DNA of 64,000 bases from Nitrospira sp. (lineage in GTDB: Bacteria > Nitrospirota > Nitrospiria > Nitrospirales > Nitrospiraceae): positions 62,001 through 126,000 of the forward strand of contig JACOEL010000003.1 of assembly GCA_024998625.1 (NCBI GenBank), written 5' to 3'. Under the pieces are notes generated by a model, which worked only from the letters and a program-made list of their open reading frames with translations, searched no databases and was not told the DNA's origin. A program made the translations under genes and the position numbers. Below, piece after piece: positions 41,472 through 50,684 of this stretch (positions are counted from its first letter, which is position 1; each line of letters begins with the position of its first letter).

Positions 41472-44189
41472 TTACCGTCCTATCGGAGACTGGGATTGAC
41501 CGGAGCCGGCGAGGAACCAACGATCGACGATCTGCCGCAGCCTGGCTCCATCGAAGGGCTTTAGGAGGTAATCTTGAGCGCCGGATTCCACTGCCGCCAT
41601 GGCGCGATCCAGCGCCTCCACGGCCGTCATCATGACCACCGGTAACGTGGGGTGAGTGAGACGCAACTGTCGCAGGACTTCAAACCCGTCCAATTCCGGC
41701 AGGGCGATATCAAGCAACACTCCATCGACCGTCGTCTCTGCCAGCATGCGTAATGCGGCGCAACCGTCCGCCGCGGTGCAGACATGTACGCCTTCCGCTT
41801 CCAGACGGTCCCGCAGCAGGTCGCAAATGTCAGGATCGTCGTCGACGACCAACACCGTGCGGCGAACGGCGGGTAACCGGCCGCCGGGAGATGGTTCGCG
41901 TGAATGCAGGGGGAGGGTGAAGGTAAACGCCGTTCCCTGATCCACCTCGCTACGAACCGTGATGTTGCCGCCGTGCAGATCGACCAAATCTTTGACAATC
42001 GCCAACCCGAGTCCCAATCCCTTGGTTTGGCTTCGCTCTTCTTGCTGTACGCGGAAGAACGGATCAAAGAGTTTGGGAAGCGCATCCGGGGGGATGCCCT
42101 GGCCGTTATCACGGATGACGATACGAGCCATGTCGTGCGTATCGATCGAAAGCTCCACCGAAACCTGTCCCCCGTCAGGAGTGTACTTGATAGCATTATC
42201 CAATAAATTCGTCAAAATCTGGCTGAGCCGGTCCTGATCCGCCCACACCAACAGTTCGGGATCCGGACCGTGAAGTTCGATAGTGAGGTGCTTGGTGATG
42301 GCCAGCGGCAGAAGTTGTTCGATGACGTCGCTGACGACGGTCGGAAGGCAAACCTGTTCGAAGGAGAGCACGAGTTTGCCGGCCTCGACACGCGAGAGGT
42401 CCAGCAGGTCGGTGATCATGCGGGCGAGTCTGGTGCCGTTGGCTTTGATGCGGGTGAGGTACTGCTCCTGCTTCATGTTGAGGGAGCCGACGAGTCCCTC
42501 GAGCATATTGTCGGCGAAGCCGACGATGCTGGTGAGCGGCGTTCGCAGCTCGTGGGACACGTGGGCAAGAAATTTCGATTTGAGTCGATCCATCTGTTTG
42601 AGTTGCGCGTTGGCGGCTTCCAATTCCGCCGTACGCTCGTGCACGCGGGCCTCCAGGCCGGCATTCAACGATTCGATTTCCCGATACGCCTGGGCATTGT
42701 CCAGAGCGATGGCGACCTGGCTGGCAAGGGTCACCAGGACATCGAGATCGTCCTGGGTCAGGGCTTGGTTGTGCGTGCGATCGACCGAGAGGGAACCGAT
42801 GACGGCATCTTGAGTTTTGAGTGGAACGGTGATGAACGATTTCACATTCACCATCGCGATCAATTTTTGATCGAACGGGTGCAACCGATCCCAGATCTCG
42901 TGAATGTTGTTCGTCAGCACGGGTTCGCCACGCAGGAACACGGTCCCTTCGACACTGTTGGGGTCGGTGACGGGCACTTCCTGCGTACGCAGAAAATCCG
43001 CGACCTCCTGCGGCATGCCGCGCACACGAAAGTCGTGTGACACGTTCCTCGCGCGATCGAACTGCGTGATCATGGCGCGATCGTAGTGCAATTCACGGAC
43101 GATCGTCTCCAAAACATTGGTCAGCAACTCTTCCCGATCGAAAGTCGAGCTGAACAACAGTCCTGCGCGGTGCAGTGTCGTCAGGTCGTTGATTTTTCGT
43201 CGCAAGGTGACGGCGGTACTCTGTTGTTCGAGGTAGGCCTCGCGCAATTCTTCATGCCGCGCATCGACGACCTGCTCCTGATCCCTGATCAACCGTTGCA
43301 GCGGTTTGGCGGCTTGCCGCATGTGATTGGTGATCATCCACCACAACAGCGACGCGGGAACGGCCGCGAGTCCCAGCGCTTCCACCGTCGGCACGTCGGG
43401 ACGGCGGAGGTGCAGATAGGTGAAGGTCCCTCCCGCGACGAGCATCCACATAGCAAGCGGTACGGAGCTGCGGACTTGCGGCGTCCAGGTGAATTCCCAT
43501 TCACAATAGGGATCGCCGTTGGCGGTGCAGGAGAGGTCTCTGACCGCCGCGGCCGGTGTGCCGTGCATTTGTGTCTGTACCCGCGCGATGCTGCTTTTGC
43601 AGGAGAGGCAGATCACATCCACGCAGCGCTTCCGGTAGGGACCGAATTGCACAAGGGCCCGATCGGTGAAGGTCATGCGGAGGACAGCCGAACGCCTGGT
43701 CACCCGGCCGACCTCGAACTCCAACACGCCTCGGACATACTTGCTGCCGAAATAGGGCCACATTTTGTAGAGTTGCGGGGTCGAAAACGGGCGACAGAGG
43801 ATTTGGATCAGAGGAGGGACTTTTCTGTCCGTTCCCACGTTGACATGAAACTGGGGATCTCCGGACAAATGTTCGCAGAACTCCCTCAGGTAACAGACGA
43901 ATTCGTAGGAGTAACTATTCCAGATATTGCGAAGGGAGTCGGGGGTGACGTGGTAAGTCCGGTCCGGAAGGCGGGCGTTGAGCAATCGGCACAGTTCCTC
44001 CAGCGCCTGAGTGGCGGCGGCTTTCCCGGCGGTGCGACTCAGATAGTCGCACATGTAGTCCACATTTGACTGAACGATGACCCCGCTGATGTCGCAGATC
44101 TTTTCGCCCTGGTCGTTGAGGCCGAAGGGGCGAAATTCCATGAACGGTCGTTCAAGAATGGAGTGTTCTTTGGAGAGCAGGTCGGTCAT
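41472..44189 (-). CDS. hybrid histidine kinase with V4R-like sensor, GAF and receiver
   Basis: The 905-residue product starts with an N-terminal region (about 1-230) that resembles heme/vinyl-reductase-type (V4R-like) sensor domains. It has a C-terminal Cys-containing signature (CVDVICLSCKSSIAR, LSCTANGDPYCEWEF). Two hydrophobic segments follow (VPLAMWMLVAGGTFTYL and AVPASLLWWMITN), then a coiled coil and a GAF domain (about 350-510). The kinase core has HVSHELRTPLTSIVGF (His near 545), LLDNAIKYTP, DNGQGIP and GLGLGLAIVK. The C-terminal receiver has VLVVDDDPDICDLL, LLDIALPELDG and YLLKPFD. The five Cys in the sensor could bind a metal or ligand. The V4R identification is by pattern and less certain than the rest. 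Confidence 0.88.
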   Translation of the reverse strand: MTDLLSKEHSILERPFMEFRPFGLNDQGEKICDISGVIVQSNVDYMCDYLSRTAGKAAATQALEELCRLLNARLPDRTYHVTPDSLRNIWNSYSYEFVCYLREFCEHLSGDPQFHVNVGTDRKVPPLIQILCRPFSTPQLYKMWPYFGSKYVRGVLEFEVGRVTRRSAVLRMTFTDRALVQFGPYRKRCVDVICLSCKSSIARVQTQMHGTPAAAVRDLSCTANGDPYCEWEFTWTPQVRSSVPLAMWMLVAGGTFTYLHLRRPDVPTVEALGLAAVPASLLWWMITNHMRQAAKPLQRLIRDQEQVVDARHEELREAYLEQQSTAVTLRRKINDLTTLHRAGLLFSSTFDREELLTNVLETIVRELHYDRAMITQFDRARNVSHDFRVRGMPQEVADFLRTQEVPVTDPNSVEGTVFLRGEPVLTNNIHEIWDRLHPFDQKLIAMVNVKSFITVPLKTQDAVIGSLSVDRTHNQALTQDDLDVLVTLASQVAIALDNAQAYREIESLNAGLEARVHERTAELEAANAQLKQMDRLKSKFLAHVSHELRTPLTSIVGFADNMLEGLVGSLNMKQEQYLTRIKANGTRLARMITDLLDLSRVEAGKLVLSFEQVCLPTVVSDVIEQLLPLAITKHLTIELHGPDPELLVWADQDRLSQILTNLLDNAIKYTPDGGQVSVELSIDTHDMARIVIRDNGQGIPPDALPKLFDPFFRVQQEERSQTKGLGLGLAIVKDLVDLHGGNITVRSEVDQGTAFTFTLPLHSREPSPGGRLPAVRRTVLVVDDDPDICDLLRDRLEAEGVHVCTAADGCAALRMLAETTVDGVLLDIALPELDGFEVLRQLRLTHPTLPVVMMTAVEALDRAMAAVESGAQDYLLKPFDGARLRQIVDRWFLAGSGQSQSPIGR

Positions 44190-44333
44190 ACGGAAGCCGT
44201 CCGATTCGGTCGATGCCGCGTGACGGAGGAGCGCCCCGGCGGCCAGATCTTAACGTACCGGCATTTGGGAGGCGAGGCCCTCCGTGCAGCGCTGTGTCTG
44301 TTGGCGCGCGCCTGGTTCGCCTGCGGTGATCCG

Positions 44334-46067
44334 TTATTCAAGATCCCGGCAGGCCGGGGCTTCATGTATGACCAAACGGTCGAGATCACAGGTCTTCAAG
44401 TATTCGATGATGGCCCAGCGATCAGCGATCGGTATCTCACATCCTAGGACACCGGGTTCCGTCACCCCGGACCCACAGTCAGCCCCTTTGAATTCATGCC
44501 CTTCCATGCTGTTGCCCGGAAGCTGAGTTTTAAACTCAAACCCTGCCAATGGATCGCGGAAGGTCGGAGAATCGTTGCATTCCGCGACGACGAATCCGAT
44601 CTTCACCGGATCGAATTCCATGTTCGGACTGAGATAGAAGCAGGACGGCCGATCCTTAACCGGAGAGAGCAATGCGTAGAGGTTGGGAACGGACCCATTG
44701 TGAAGAAATGGAGCGGTTGCCCAGACGGCGAGATGCGGGCGCGCGATGTATTGGGCCTTGTCGCGCCAGGTGTTTGTGAGATGCTGGTACTCAGGGTCGC
44801 TTCCCGCGCCGTTGAGGGTCATCAGTTCCGTGGTCACCAATTGGGAAGCGTCTTTGGCCGAGAGTCGGCCCAACCCAAGACGTTCGAGATCGACGGTACG
44901 TCGGGAAAAATTCTCCAGATACAGGCTGTCGGTACCGACTTCTTTCTGAGGGATCATCGTGACGTGCAGGCTCGGGCCGTTTGGATTCGGCGAATCGAGC
45001 TTCGTGGCGACATGGCAATGGGCGCAGAGATTCGGCAGGCCCTTGAGCTTGTTGCCGTGATACAGATCCTTCCCTCTTGCAGCCAACTCTCGATTGATCG
45101 GAGGAAAACTCGTCGGCCATCTGGGCGGGTGCAGCCGTTTCGCAAGGTCTTCCAATGTTTTCAACGAGGCCACATCAACCGATGACCGAAAGATCTCCTG
45201 CTTTTCTGAAGGAGTGTGCGGAGAGGTTTTTGTCCAGGAGAAGAGGGCAGCATTTACCCCGATGACTTGGGCGATATTTCTGGCGAGCGGATGTTGAATA
45301 GAGCCCGCCCACTGCACCCAGTCATATTCCCATACGCCCCAGAGCGGCGGAATACTCACCGGCGCGTTGGCAGGCCTGAGGTTGTCCGGATTGAGCGGCG
45401 CGAAGACCGTATTGCCGCCACGCCCGAGCGCATCGAACCGTCCAGGCCCCCACAGCGCTGGGGAGGCATCTCTTCCGCCTCTAGCGACCAGATCCTTCAT
45501 GACCCGTGAAAATTGTGTGGCTAAGGCGGTGATATTCTCTGGAGTCACCGGCTGTCCACGGCGGTGTAAGACGCGAACGGCGAAGGCTTGGAATTTATCA
45601 GGCGCTTTCAGCTCACCAAGACTTTCGAGAAGTATTTGCAGGAATCGCTGGTTGTATTGGAGGGAGGGGCCCCCTTCGATACGAACCGGGCTACCTCGGT
45701 AGGTGAATTGAGTCGTGTGGCAGAATGCACAGGTCAACCCAATAGTCGGCTCCGGGACGTTCGGTCCTTCGGCCTTTGCAAATCCGATCGGAAGTTTGTC
45801 GGGATGGGTCGGGTCGGGGATAATGCCGGTTCGGGCAAAATTGTTCTTCAGCGGCTCGTCTTCCAGGACGACAAACCAATCATAAGGGAGGAGTTGGGTC
45901 CCGGCGGACGTATGGTACCACTGTTGCCGGTCTTGCTCCGTCCATCCTTGAGTGTCGGAGGAACTGCCCGTGTGGTGAGGGGGCAGGTCAATCGCCTGGC
46001 AATGTACGGTCGACAATGCGAACAGGACTGCAGCAAGCGCCACGACACGTCGGGGGCAGAAATGCAT
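44334..46067 (-). CDS. di-haem cytochrome c, RoxA/CCP-like
   Basis: The 577-residue periplasmic protein has a signal peptide (VVALAAVLFALSTVHCQA). Two c-type haem sites are visible: C113-AF-C116-H117 (LTCAFCHTTQF) and C348-AH-C351-H352 (NLCAHCHVATK). The block ARPHLAVWATAPFLHNGSVPN near the C-terminal third is characteristic of the RoxA-like/di-haem peroxidase group. Rubber oxygenases cleave polyisoprene, but most relatives are uncharacterised, so a specific reaction should not be assumed. AGGAG lies 8 bases before the ATG. It stands between the kinase gene and a small membrane protein gene, with gaps of about 145 and 350 bases. Confidence 0.88.
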   Translation of the reverse strand: MHFCPRRVVALAAVLFALSTVHCQAIDLPPHHTGSSSDTQGWTEQDRQQWYHTSAGTQLLPYDWFVVLEDEPLKNNFARTGIIPDPTHPDKLPIGFAKAEGPNVPEPTIGLTCAFCHTTQFTYRGSPVRIEGGPSLQYNQRFLQILLESLGELKAPDKFQAFAVRVLHRRGQPVTPENITALATQFSRVMKDLVARGGRDASPALWGPGRFDALGRGGNTVFAPLNPDNLRPANAPVSIPPLWGVWEYDWVQWAGSIQHPLARNIAQVIGVNAALFSWTKTSPHTPSEKQEIFRSSVDVASLKTLEDLAKRLHPPRWPTSFPPINRELAARGKDLYHGNKLKGLPNLCAHCHVATKLDSPNPNGPSLHVTMIPQKEVGTDSLYLENFSRRTVDLERLGLGRLSAKDASQLVTTELMTLNGAGSDPEYQHLTNTWRDKAQYIARPHLAVWATAPFLHNGSVPNLYALLSPVKDRPSCFYLSPNMEFDPVKIGFVVAECNDSPTFRDPLAGFEFKTQLPGNSMEGHEFKGADCGSGVTEPGVLGCEIPIADRWAIIEYLKTCDLDRLVIHEAPACRDLE

Positions 46068-46419
46068 GGTTCATCTCCTCATGGTGGGCGAGATTATCTG
46101 AACGGGGAATGCATATTCGATCCAGCGGTTGGTCAACGTGACGCGCCTTCACTATTCATTCGCCCATTGCGACGGCAGCGATCGGGGCAAGCGCCGCACG
46201 CACCCAAGTGTCGAGAAGCAACTCATATGCCACAAGCGCGGGAAGGGTACCTGGATCGGTACACGAAAGCCATTTATTTTTTGAGCGCGATGCGTGGCGG
46301 TGGCAGGTTTGAAACTCGCCTGGTCTGGTGTGGAAAGGGAAGAGGTGGCTCAAGCGCATGGGGTATCTGAAGAGCTACAGAGCAGTTGATGAAAACGATA
46401 TGCGGAAGAAGTGAACTTG
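46068..46419. other. 352-base gap without gene
   Basis: This holds the leader of the di-haem cytochrome gene on the minus strand; a GATAAT lies about 25 bases before its ATG, without a good -35 at the right distance. One 67-codon minus-strand frame (46156-46359) lacks a ribosome binding site and recognisable features. Nothing else was seen. Confidence 0.5.
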
Positions 46420-46935
46420 CTACTGATGGAGATGTTTCATGGCAGCGGCGCAGAGGATGATGAAGAAGCCCATCCAGAGCGCAGCGCGTTGAAACGGAAT
46501 CGACTCGTAGTTTTCGCCTTCCTCTTCCTCGTCCTGATCCGATTTGAAAATGACCGTATAGAGGAACAGCGTGAGGAGGCATAGAACCAGGATCAGCTTG
46601 ATACAGAAAATCCAGAGGTACTTGGGATGGTTCTGCATGCCCTGGCCGGTTTGGGAGATGAAGATCTGATTGACGTAATGGAGATTGATGCCGCCGGTGA
46701 ACAGCAGGACGACCAGCAGGATCCCCGCTACCCGCTTGTAATGCTTGTAAAACGCGTCAGTGATTGGGCGAACGTATTCCTTGGGCAGGGCGGCATCCCG
46801 AAGCCCCGGCTTGACGGCCATCACGATGAACGCGAGTCCGCCGATCCAGATCACGGCCGAAAGCAGATGGAACCAGTGATTGACGATTGGAATCAGCTGA
46901 TTGATGTCAAGGAAGATACTTTGTACGGAATCCAT
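46420..46935 (-). CDS. CopD-like four-helix membrane protein
   Basis: The 171-residue inner-membrane protein has four hydrophobic helices: HWFHLLSAVIWIGGLAFIVM, GILLVVLLFTGGINL, LILVLCLLTLFLYTVIF and ALWMGFFIILCAAAM. An acidic loop (SDQDEEEEGENYE) lies between helices 3 and 4. The His in helix 1 (HWFHLLSAVIWIG) and the GG-containing helices match the CopD superfamily of copper-resistance or haem-containing membrane proteins. I chose the ATG at 46935; a TTG eight codons earlier is possible. It is downstream of the USP-PCP_red/radical SAM pair and upstream of the di-haem cytochrome, so a link to electron transfer or metal handling is possible. Confidence 0.7.
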   Translation of the reverse strand: MDSVQSIFLDINQLIPIVNHWFHLLSAVIWIGGLAFIVMAVKPGLRDAALPKEYVRPITDAFYKHYKRVAGILLVVLLFTGGINLHYVNQIFISQTGQGMQNHPKYLWIFCIKLILVLCLLTLFLYTVIFKSDQDEEEEGENYESIPFQRAALWMGFFIILCAAAMKHLHQ

Positions 46936-47004
46936 TATAGATCGGTCAGGGGCGAACAACGAATGTAGTTAGGGCCATCAAAGACCTTACGTGGCGCCCG
47001 GTTC

Positions 47005-48411
47005 CTAGTCCTTCCCTCGCATATCGAAATTGAAGACCGGCGCGTCATTCCCGAAGCGCTTTTTCCGCAGCTCTTCCATCAATTCAACGGTAATCATCGC
47101 GATTCCGGTTTCTCTCGCATGGCGCTCCACGCCCTTCTTCACCATGGCCCGTAGGAAATAGGGAATCCGGCTGAGTCGAAGCGCCGAGGCCTCGTCCCAT
47201 GCGATATCGGTCTCTTCCGGAGTGTTGAACGCAACCTTGATCTTGTCTCCGCCCTTGGGTGTATACAGGCACCATTGGTCTTCATCAAGCCAGTCACCGT
47301 GATCCACGTAGGGTCGCGCCCGACAGCCGCCGCAGATGTCCGTGTACTCGCAATCGCCGCATTTGCCCTTGAGTTGAGGGTAGCGGAAGGAATTGAACAC
47401 GTCGGAGCGTTCCCACAAATCGACAAAACTCGTTTCGCGAACATTTCCGGCCGATAGCGGCATGTAGGGGCAGGGGGTCAGTTCCCCGTTCGGAGTGACT
47501 CGCGCGTAATTTGTCCCTGCCAGACAGCCTCCGCCCATATATCCGGTGGCTTTGGTCAGGGGGGAATTGGGATCTTTTTCGTAGGCCAGTCGCTTGAAAT
47601 GCGGAGCGCAGCGGGCGCGTACCAGCATATCTTTGTACTGGTCCTGGCAATCGACAAGATAGCCCAGCACTTCTTCGTATTGTTGGGGGGTGATGTCCGT
47701 CAGTTCTTCGCCGCGTCCGGTGCACACCATGAAGAAGACGTTCAGGACCCGTGCGCCGAGGGTGTGGGCCCATTCCACGACTGCAGGCAATTCCTGATAG
47801 TTCATGGGTTGCGCACTAAAGTGAACCTGGAATTGCAGACCGTTTCGCTTGCACGCCTCGATTCCGGCCAATGCGCTCGCAAAGGCGCCAGGAACGCCGC
47901 GGAACTTGTCGTGCTTGTCCGGATCAAGGGAGTCGATGCTGATGCCGACGCCCATGACGCCGATCTCGACCAGCGTTTTTGCCATGCGATCGTTGATCAA
48001 CATGCCATTGGTGCCGAACACGACGATGAAGCCGAGCCCTACGGCATGGCGGGCGATGTCCAGGATGTCGGGACGCACCAACGGCTCGCCGCCGGTGATC
48101 ACGAGGAGACACCCCTTGTTCACCTCAGCGATTTGATCGATCAGGCGGAAGCATTCTTCCGTGCTGAGCTCATCCGACCCGCCGCCGGCTTTGGTCGTCG
48201 CATCAAGATAACAGTGGTCACACTTGAGGTTGCAGCGCTTGGTGAGGTTCAGCGCAACCAGATAGGGTTTGAAGTCATCGACCGTGCGACCATCGTTCGG
48301 CGCAGCCGAGGGAGAGGTCGGGGAGATGAACTTCGAGATGTGTTGCTGGAGAGACTCCAGCTTATCCCCGAGGAACGGGAAATTAAGAACCGGCAGTGAC
48401 TTTCCCATCAC
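47005..48411 (-). CDS. radical SAM/SPASM protein with C-terminal PCP_red-like domain
   Basis: The 468-residue product has the radical SAM cluster motif CNLKCDHC (about residues 60-67), followed by ITGGEPLVRPDI and GTNGMLI. A SPASM-type region holds auxiliary cluster Cys (GGCLAG, TPCPYMPLS, CGDCEYTDICGGCRARPY). The C-terminal 60 residues (AWDEASALRLSRIPYFLRAM, then ERHARETGIAMITVEL) match the PCP_red module of protochlorophyllide reductase subunit B. The nearest characterised relatives of this layout are NirJ/AhbD-type haem-modifying and PqqE-type peptide-modifying enzymes, but the substrate here is unknown. The start overlaps the stop of the upstream USP fusion gene by four bases, so the two are coupled and share the PCP_red module. 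Confidence 0.87.
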   Translation of the reverse strand: MMGKSLPVLNFPFLGDKLESLQQHISKFISPTSPSAAPNDGRTVDDFKPYLVALNLTKRCNLKCDHCYLDATTKAGGGSDELSTEECFRLIDQIAEVNKGCLLVITGGEPLVRPDILDIARHAVGLGFIVVFGTNGMLINDRMAKTLVEIGVMGVGISIDSLDPDKHDKFRGVPGAFASALAGIEACKRNGLQFQVHFSAQPMNYQELPAVVEWAHTLGARVLNVFFMVCTGRGEELTDITPQQYEEVLGYLVDCQDQYKDMLVRARCAPHFKRLAYEKDPNSPLTKATGYMGGGCLAGTNYARVTPNGELTPCPYMPLSAGNVRETSFVDLWERSDVFNSFRYPQLKGKCGDCEYTDICGGCRARPYVDHGDWLDEDQWCLYTPKGGDKIKVAFNTPEETDIAWDEASALRLSRIPYFLRAMVKKGVERHARETGIAMITVELMEELRKKRFGNDAPVFNFDMRGKD

Positions 48412-50519
48412 CGGTTCGCCCCGGTTTTGCTGGAGGAGCCTGTCAGGTTGGCAATCATGTCTTTCAGATTGCCGGTTTTCATGGCATCGGCCATGTAGCC
48501 CTTCGCCTGTTCGATTCCTTCAGTTGCGACTTCCAGGGTGATGACCGTCGTACCGATTTTGTCGGCATGTTTCTCGATCAGGGCCTTGGTGCATTCCCGC
48601 ATGAACCCTTCCGGTGCGCGGTCCAAACGACCCTGAGCATCCGGCGTCCACGTATAGGGTGACAGGGTTTCCTGAGGCGCCGGAGCCGGTTCCTCGCCAT
48701 GGCCGTTCTTGGCATGGGTGTCGGTTCCGTTGGTTTCGGCTGCCGCAGGACCCTGTTGAGGACTGGTCCCCGTCCCCTTGTTTGCAAAGATGGGCGTATA
48801 GTCTTCGGAGGCCGCTTCTTGAATCATCGGACCGGCATATTCCAGCGTGATCGTAGTCATGCCGAGCTTGCGGGCACTCTTTTCGATTTTGGCTTTGGCC
48901 CGGCGACGTTGGAATCCGGCCGGTACGGCGCGAATCGCTTCCTTCGCATCCTTGGTCCACTGCATCGGGATATCGTCATAGGCGACGTCGGTCTCGAGCC
49001 CACCCTCGGCCTTGGCGGCTGCTTCGAAGATGGTCTTGTCCACTTGTTTGAAGCGATCACCTTCGGCGCTGCACACCGGGCACTTCACGGGGGTGTCGCC
49101 CTTTCCGACATATCCGCACCCGTCGCAGACAAAGTAGTTTTGGCTCATCCGATCCAGGTAGGCCTGCGTGCCAGGGCTGTGGGCCGGTTTTTCTTCCACA
49201 ACTTGGGTCATCATGCCGCTCAGGGTGGAGCCCATCAGGTCCTGTGCGACTGAATCGTCCGCCTGCATCTTGTCGCGATCGATTCCGGCGGCATCCAGAT
49301 TTCCGCCCAACGCCCGCATCGCATCCATCGCTCCCTTGGGGAGAATATGGCCGACGGCAGAGTCGACGACCGTATTGCTGATAATCGTGTGGCCCTTCTC
49401 AATGGCGTACCGATGAATGGCGGTCTTGGCGACTCCACGGGCAAACACGGGAATTCGTTCCATCCGGCGCAAGGCTTCTTCGGTCCAGGCAATGGTGTAT
49501 TCCGCCTGCGTATCGATCGGTGGCACATACTTCCGATTCGACACCAGGATGTTACAGGACGCGGAACGAAGCAGGTTTTCCGTATTGCTGCCGATATCCA
49601 TATCCTCGTCGCTGTGGACGCCGATGCGACCCACGATGAGGAGCCACGGATTTTCTTTCCGCACGTATTGAATGATCTTCTCGAAGGCTTTCCCGTCCAG
49701 GAGGGTCGTTTTCACATCGGTCTGCTCGGCCTGGGCGATTTCACGGGAGATATCCAGGTGCGACTGGTAAATCTTTGCCAGACCGCTGTCGATGACTTCT
49801 TCGTGCAGCTTCTCCTGCTCCTTGAAGCGGAAGACCTTGCCCGCTTCTTCATTGAGCACGCCGGAAATGCTGTGAAACGCCGCGTAGTGGAAGTAGGGAT
49901 CGAAGGCGGAAATCGCTTCTACCGGCACATTAAAGGCTTTGCCGAGTGCCAAGCCGGTCATGAGGCCGCCGAACGAATAGGGGCTGCCGTCTACGGCCAC
50001 GACGATCTTGCCGCTACCGACCGGAGTCGGTTGTTTGATGATCAACATGTCGGAGTTGCGCACGCGTCGCAGGACTCGCTCGGTGTTGCTGCCGATCACG
50101 CTGTCCTTGACCGCTCCGACTCCCAAGGCTCCCATGATGACGAGATCATAGGCGTTGGTGTTGATGTCCTCAGCCAGCACTTTCCAATTGCGCCCTTCTA
50201 AGGAACGGCGTTCGACAGGCAGGTTCGCCTCGGTACACTTTTTATCCACGTAGTCGAGGTAGGAATCAGTGATGATCTGCAGTCCGCGCGTAATCAGCGA
50301 ATCGTGGATCTGACGCTGGCGGTCGAGTTCCTTCTCGTCGTGATATTCCTCGGGAAGTCCGGCCTCCATCTGCTTAAAACGTTTATCGTGCATCTTGGCG
50401 GCATACACGTGGCTACCCACAATCTTCGAGCCGTAGGTTTTTGCCAATTCGACTCCAACGTCGACGGCTGTATTGGAATGGTCGGAATTATCGACCGGGA
50501 TATAAATGGTCTTGTACAT
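48408..50519 (-). CDS. USP-USP-PCP_red-rubredoxin-like-PCP_red-PCP_red fusion protein
   Basis: The 703-residue cytoplasmic protein has two universal stress domains (about 1-155 and 160-320) with the ATP-type end motif GSNTERVLRRV and GSNTENLLRSA. Then come a PCP_red-like module (about 325-385, IAWTEEALRRMERIPVFARG) and a rubredoxin-like zinc/iron site (about 452-485: CDGCG and CPVC). Two more PCP_red-like modules follow (MQWTKDAKEAIRAVPAGFQR; YTWTPDAQGRLDRAPEGFMR), separated by a disordered linker. GGAGG lies 7 bases before the ATG. The combination suggests a stress- or redox-responsive binding protein. The tetrapyrrole link of PCP_red is known only in chlorophyll enzymes and should not be transferred without evidence. 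Confidence 0.87.
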   Translation of the reverse strand: MYKTIYIPVDNSDHSNTAVDVGVELAKTYGSKIVGSHVYAAKMHDKRFKQMEAGLPEEYHDEKELDRQRQIHDSLITRGLQIITDSYLDYVDKKCTEANLPVERRSLEGRNWKVLAEDINTNAYDLVIMGALGVGAVKDSVIGSNTERVLRRVRNSDMLIIKQPTPVGSGKIVVAVDGSPYSFGGLMTGLALGKAFNVPVEAISAFDPYFHYAAFHSISGVLNEEAGKVFRFKEQEKLHEEVIDSGLAKIYQSHLDISREIAQAEQTDVKTTLLDGKAFEKIIQYVRKENPWLLIVGRIGVHSDEDMDIGSNTENLLRSASCNILVSNRKYVPPIDTQAEYTIAWTEEALRRMERIPVFARGVAKTAIHRYAIEKGHTIISNTVVDSAVGHILPKGAMDAMRALGGNLDAAGIDRDKMQADDSVAQDLMGSTLSGMMTQVVEEKPAHSPGTQAYLDRMSQNYFVCDGCGYVGKGDTPVKCPVCSAEGDRFKQVDKTIFEAAAKAEGGLETDVAYDDIPMQWTKDAKEAIRAVPAGFQRRRAKAKIEKSARKLGMTTITLEYAGPMIQEAASEDYTPIFANKGTGTSPQQGPAAAETNGTDTHAKNGHGEEPAPAPQETLSPYTWTPDAQGRLDRAPEGFMRECTKALIEKHADKIGTTVITLEVATEGIEQAKGYMADAMKTGNLKDMIANLTGSSSKTGANR

Positions 50520-50684
50520 CGAGACGCCTCCTAGGCAAACACTCTATAGGGGGATGAGATCAGAGAACCGCCAAGAATTCAAACGGTTGAATGGAACTTT
50601 ACCCCAAAAGAAGCGGCATGATAGCACCGTGTTCTCGGGGAATGCAAGCAAACCGAGGGGCGAGCAAAGGCCTGTGAATAACGG

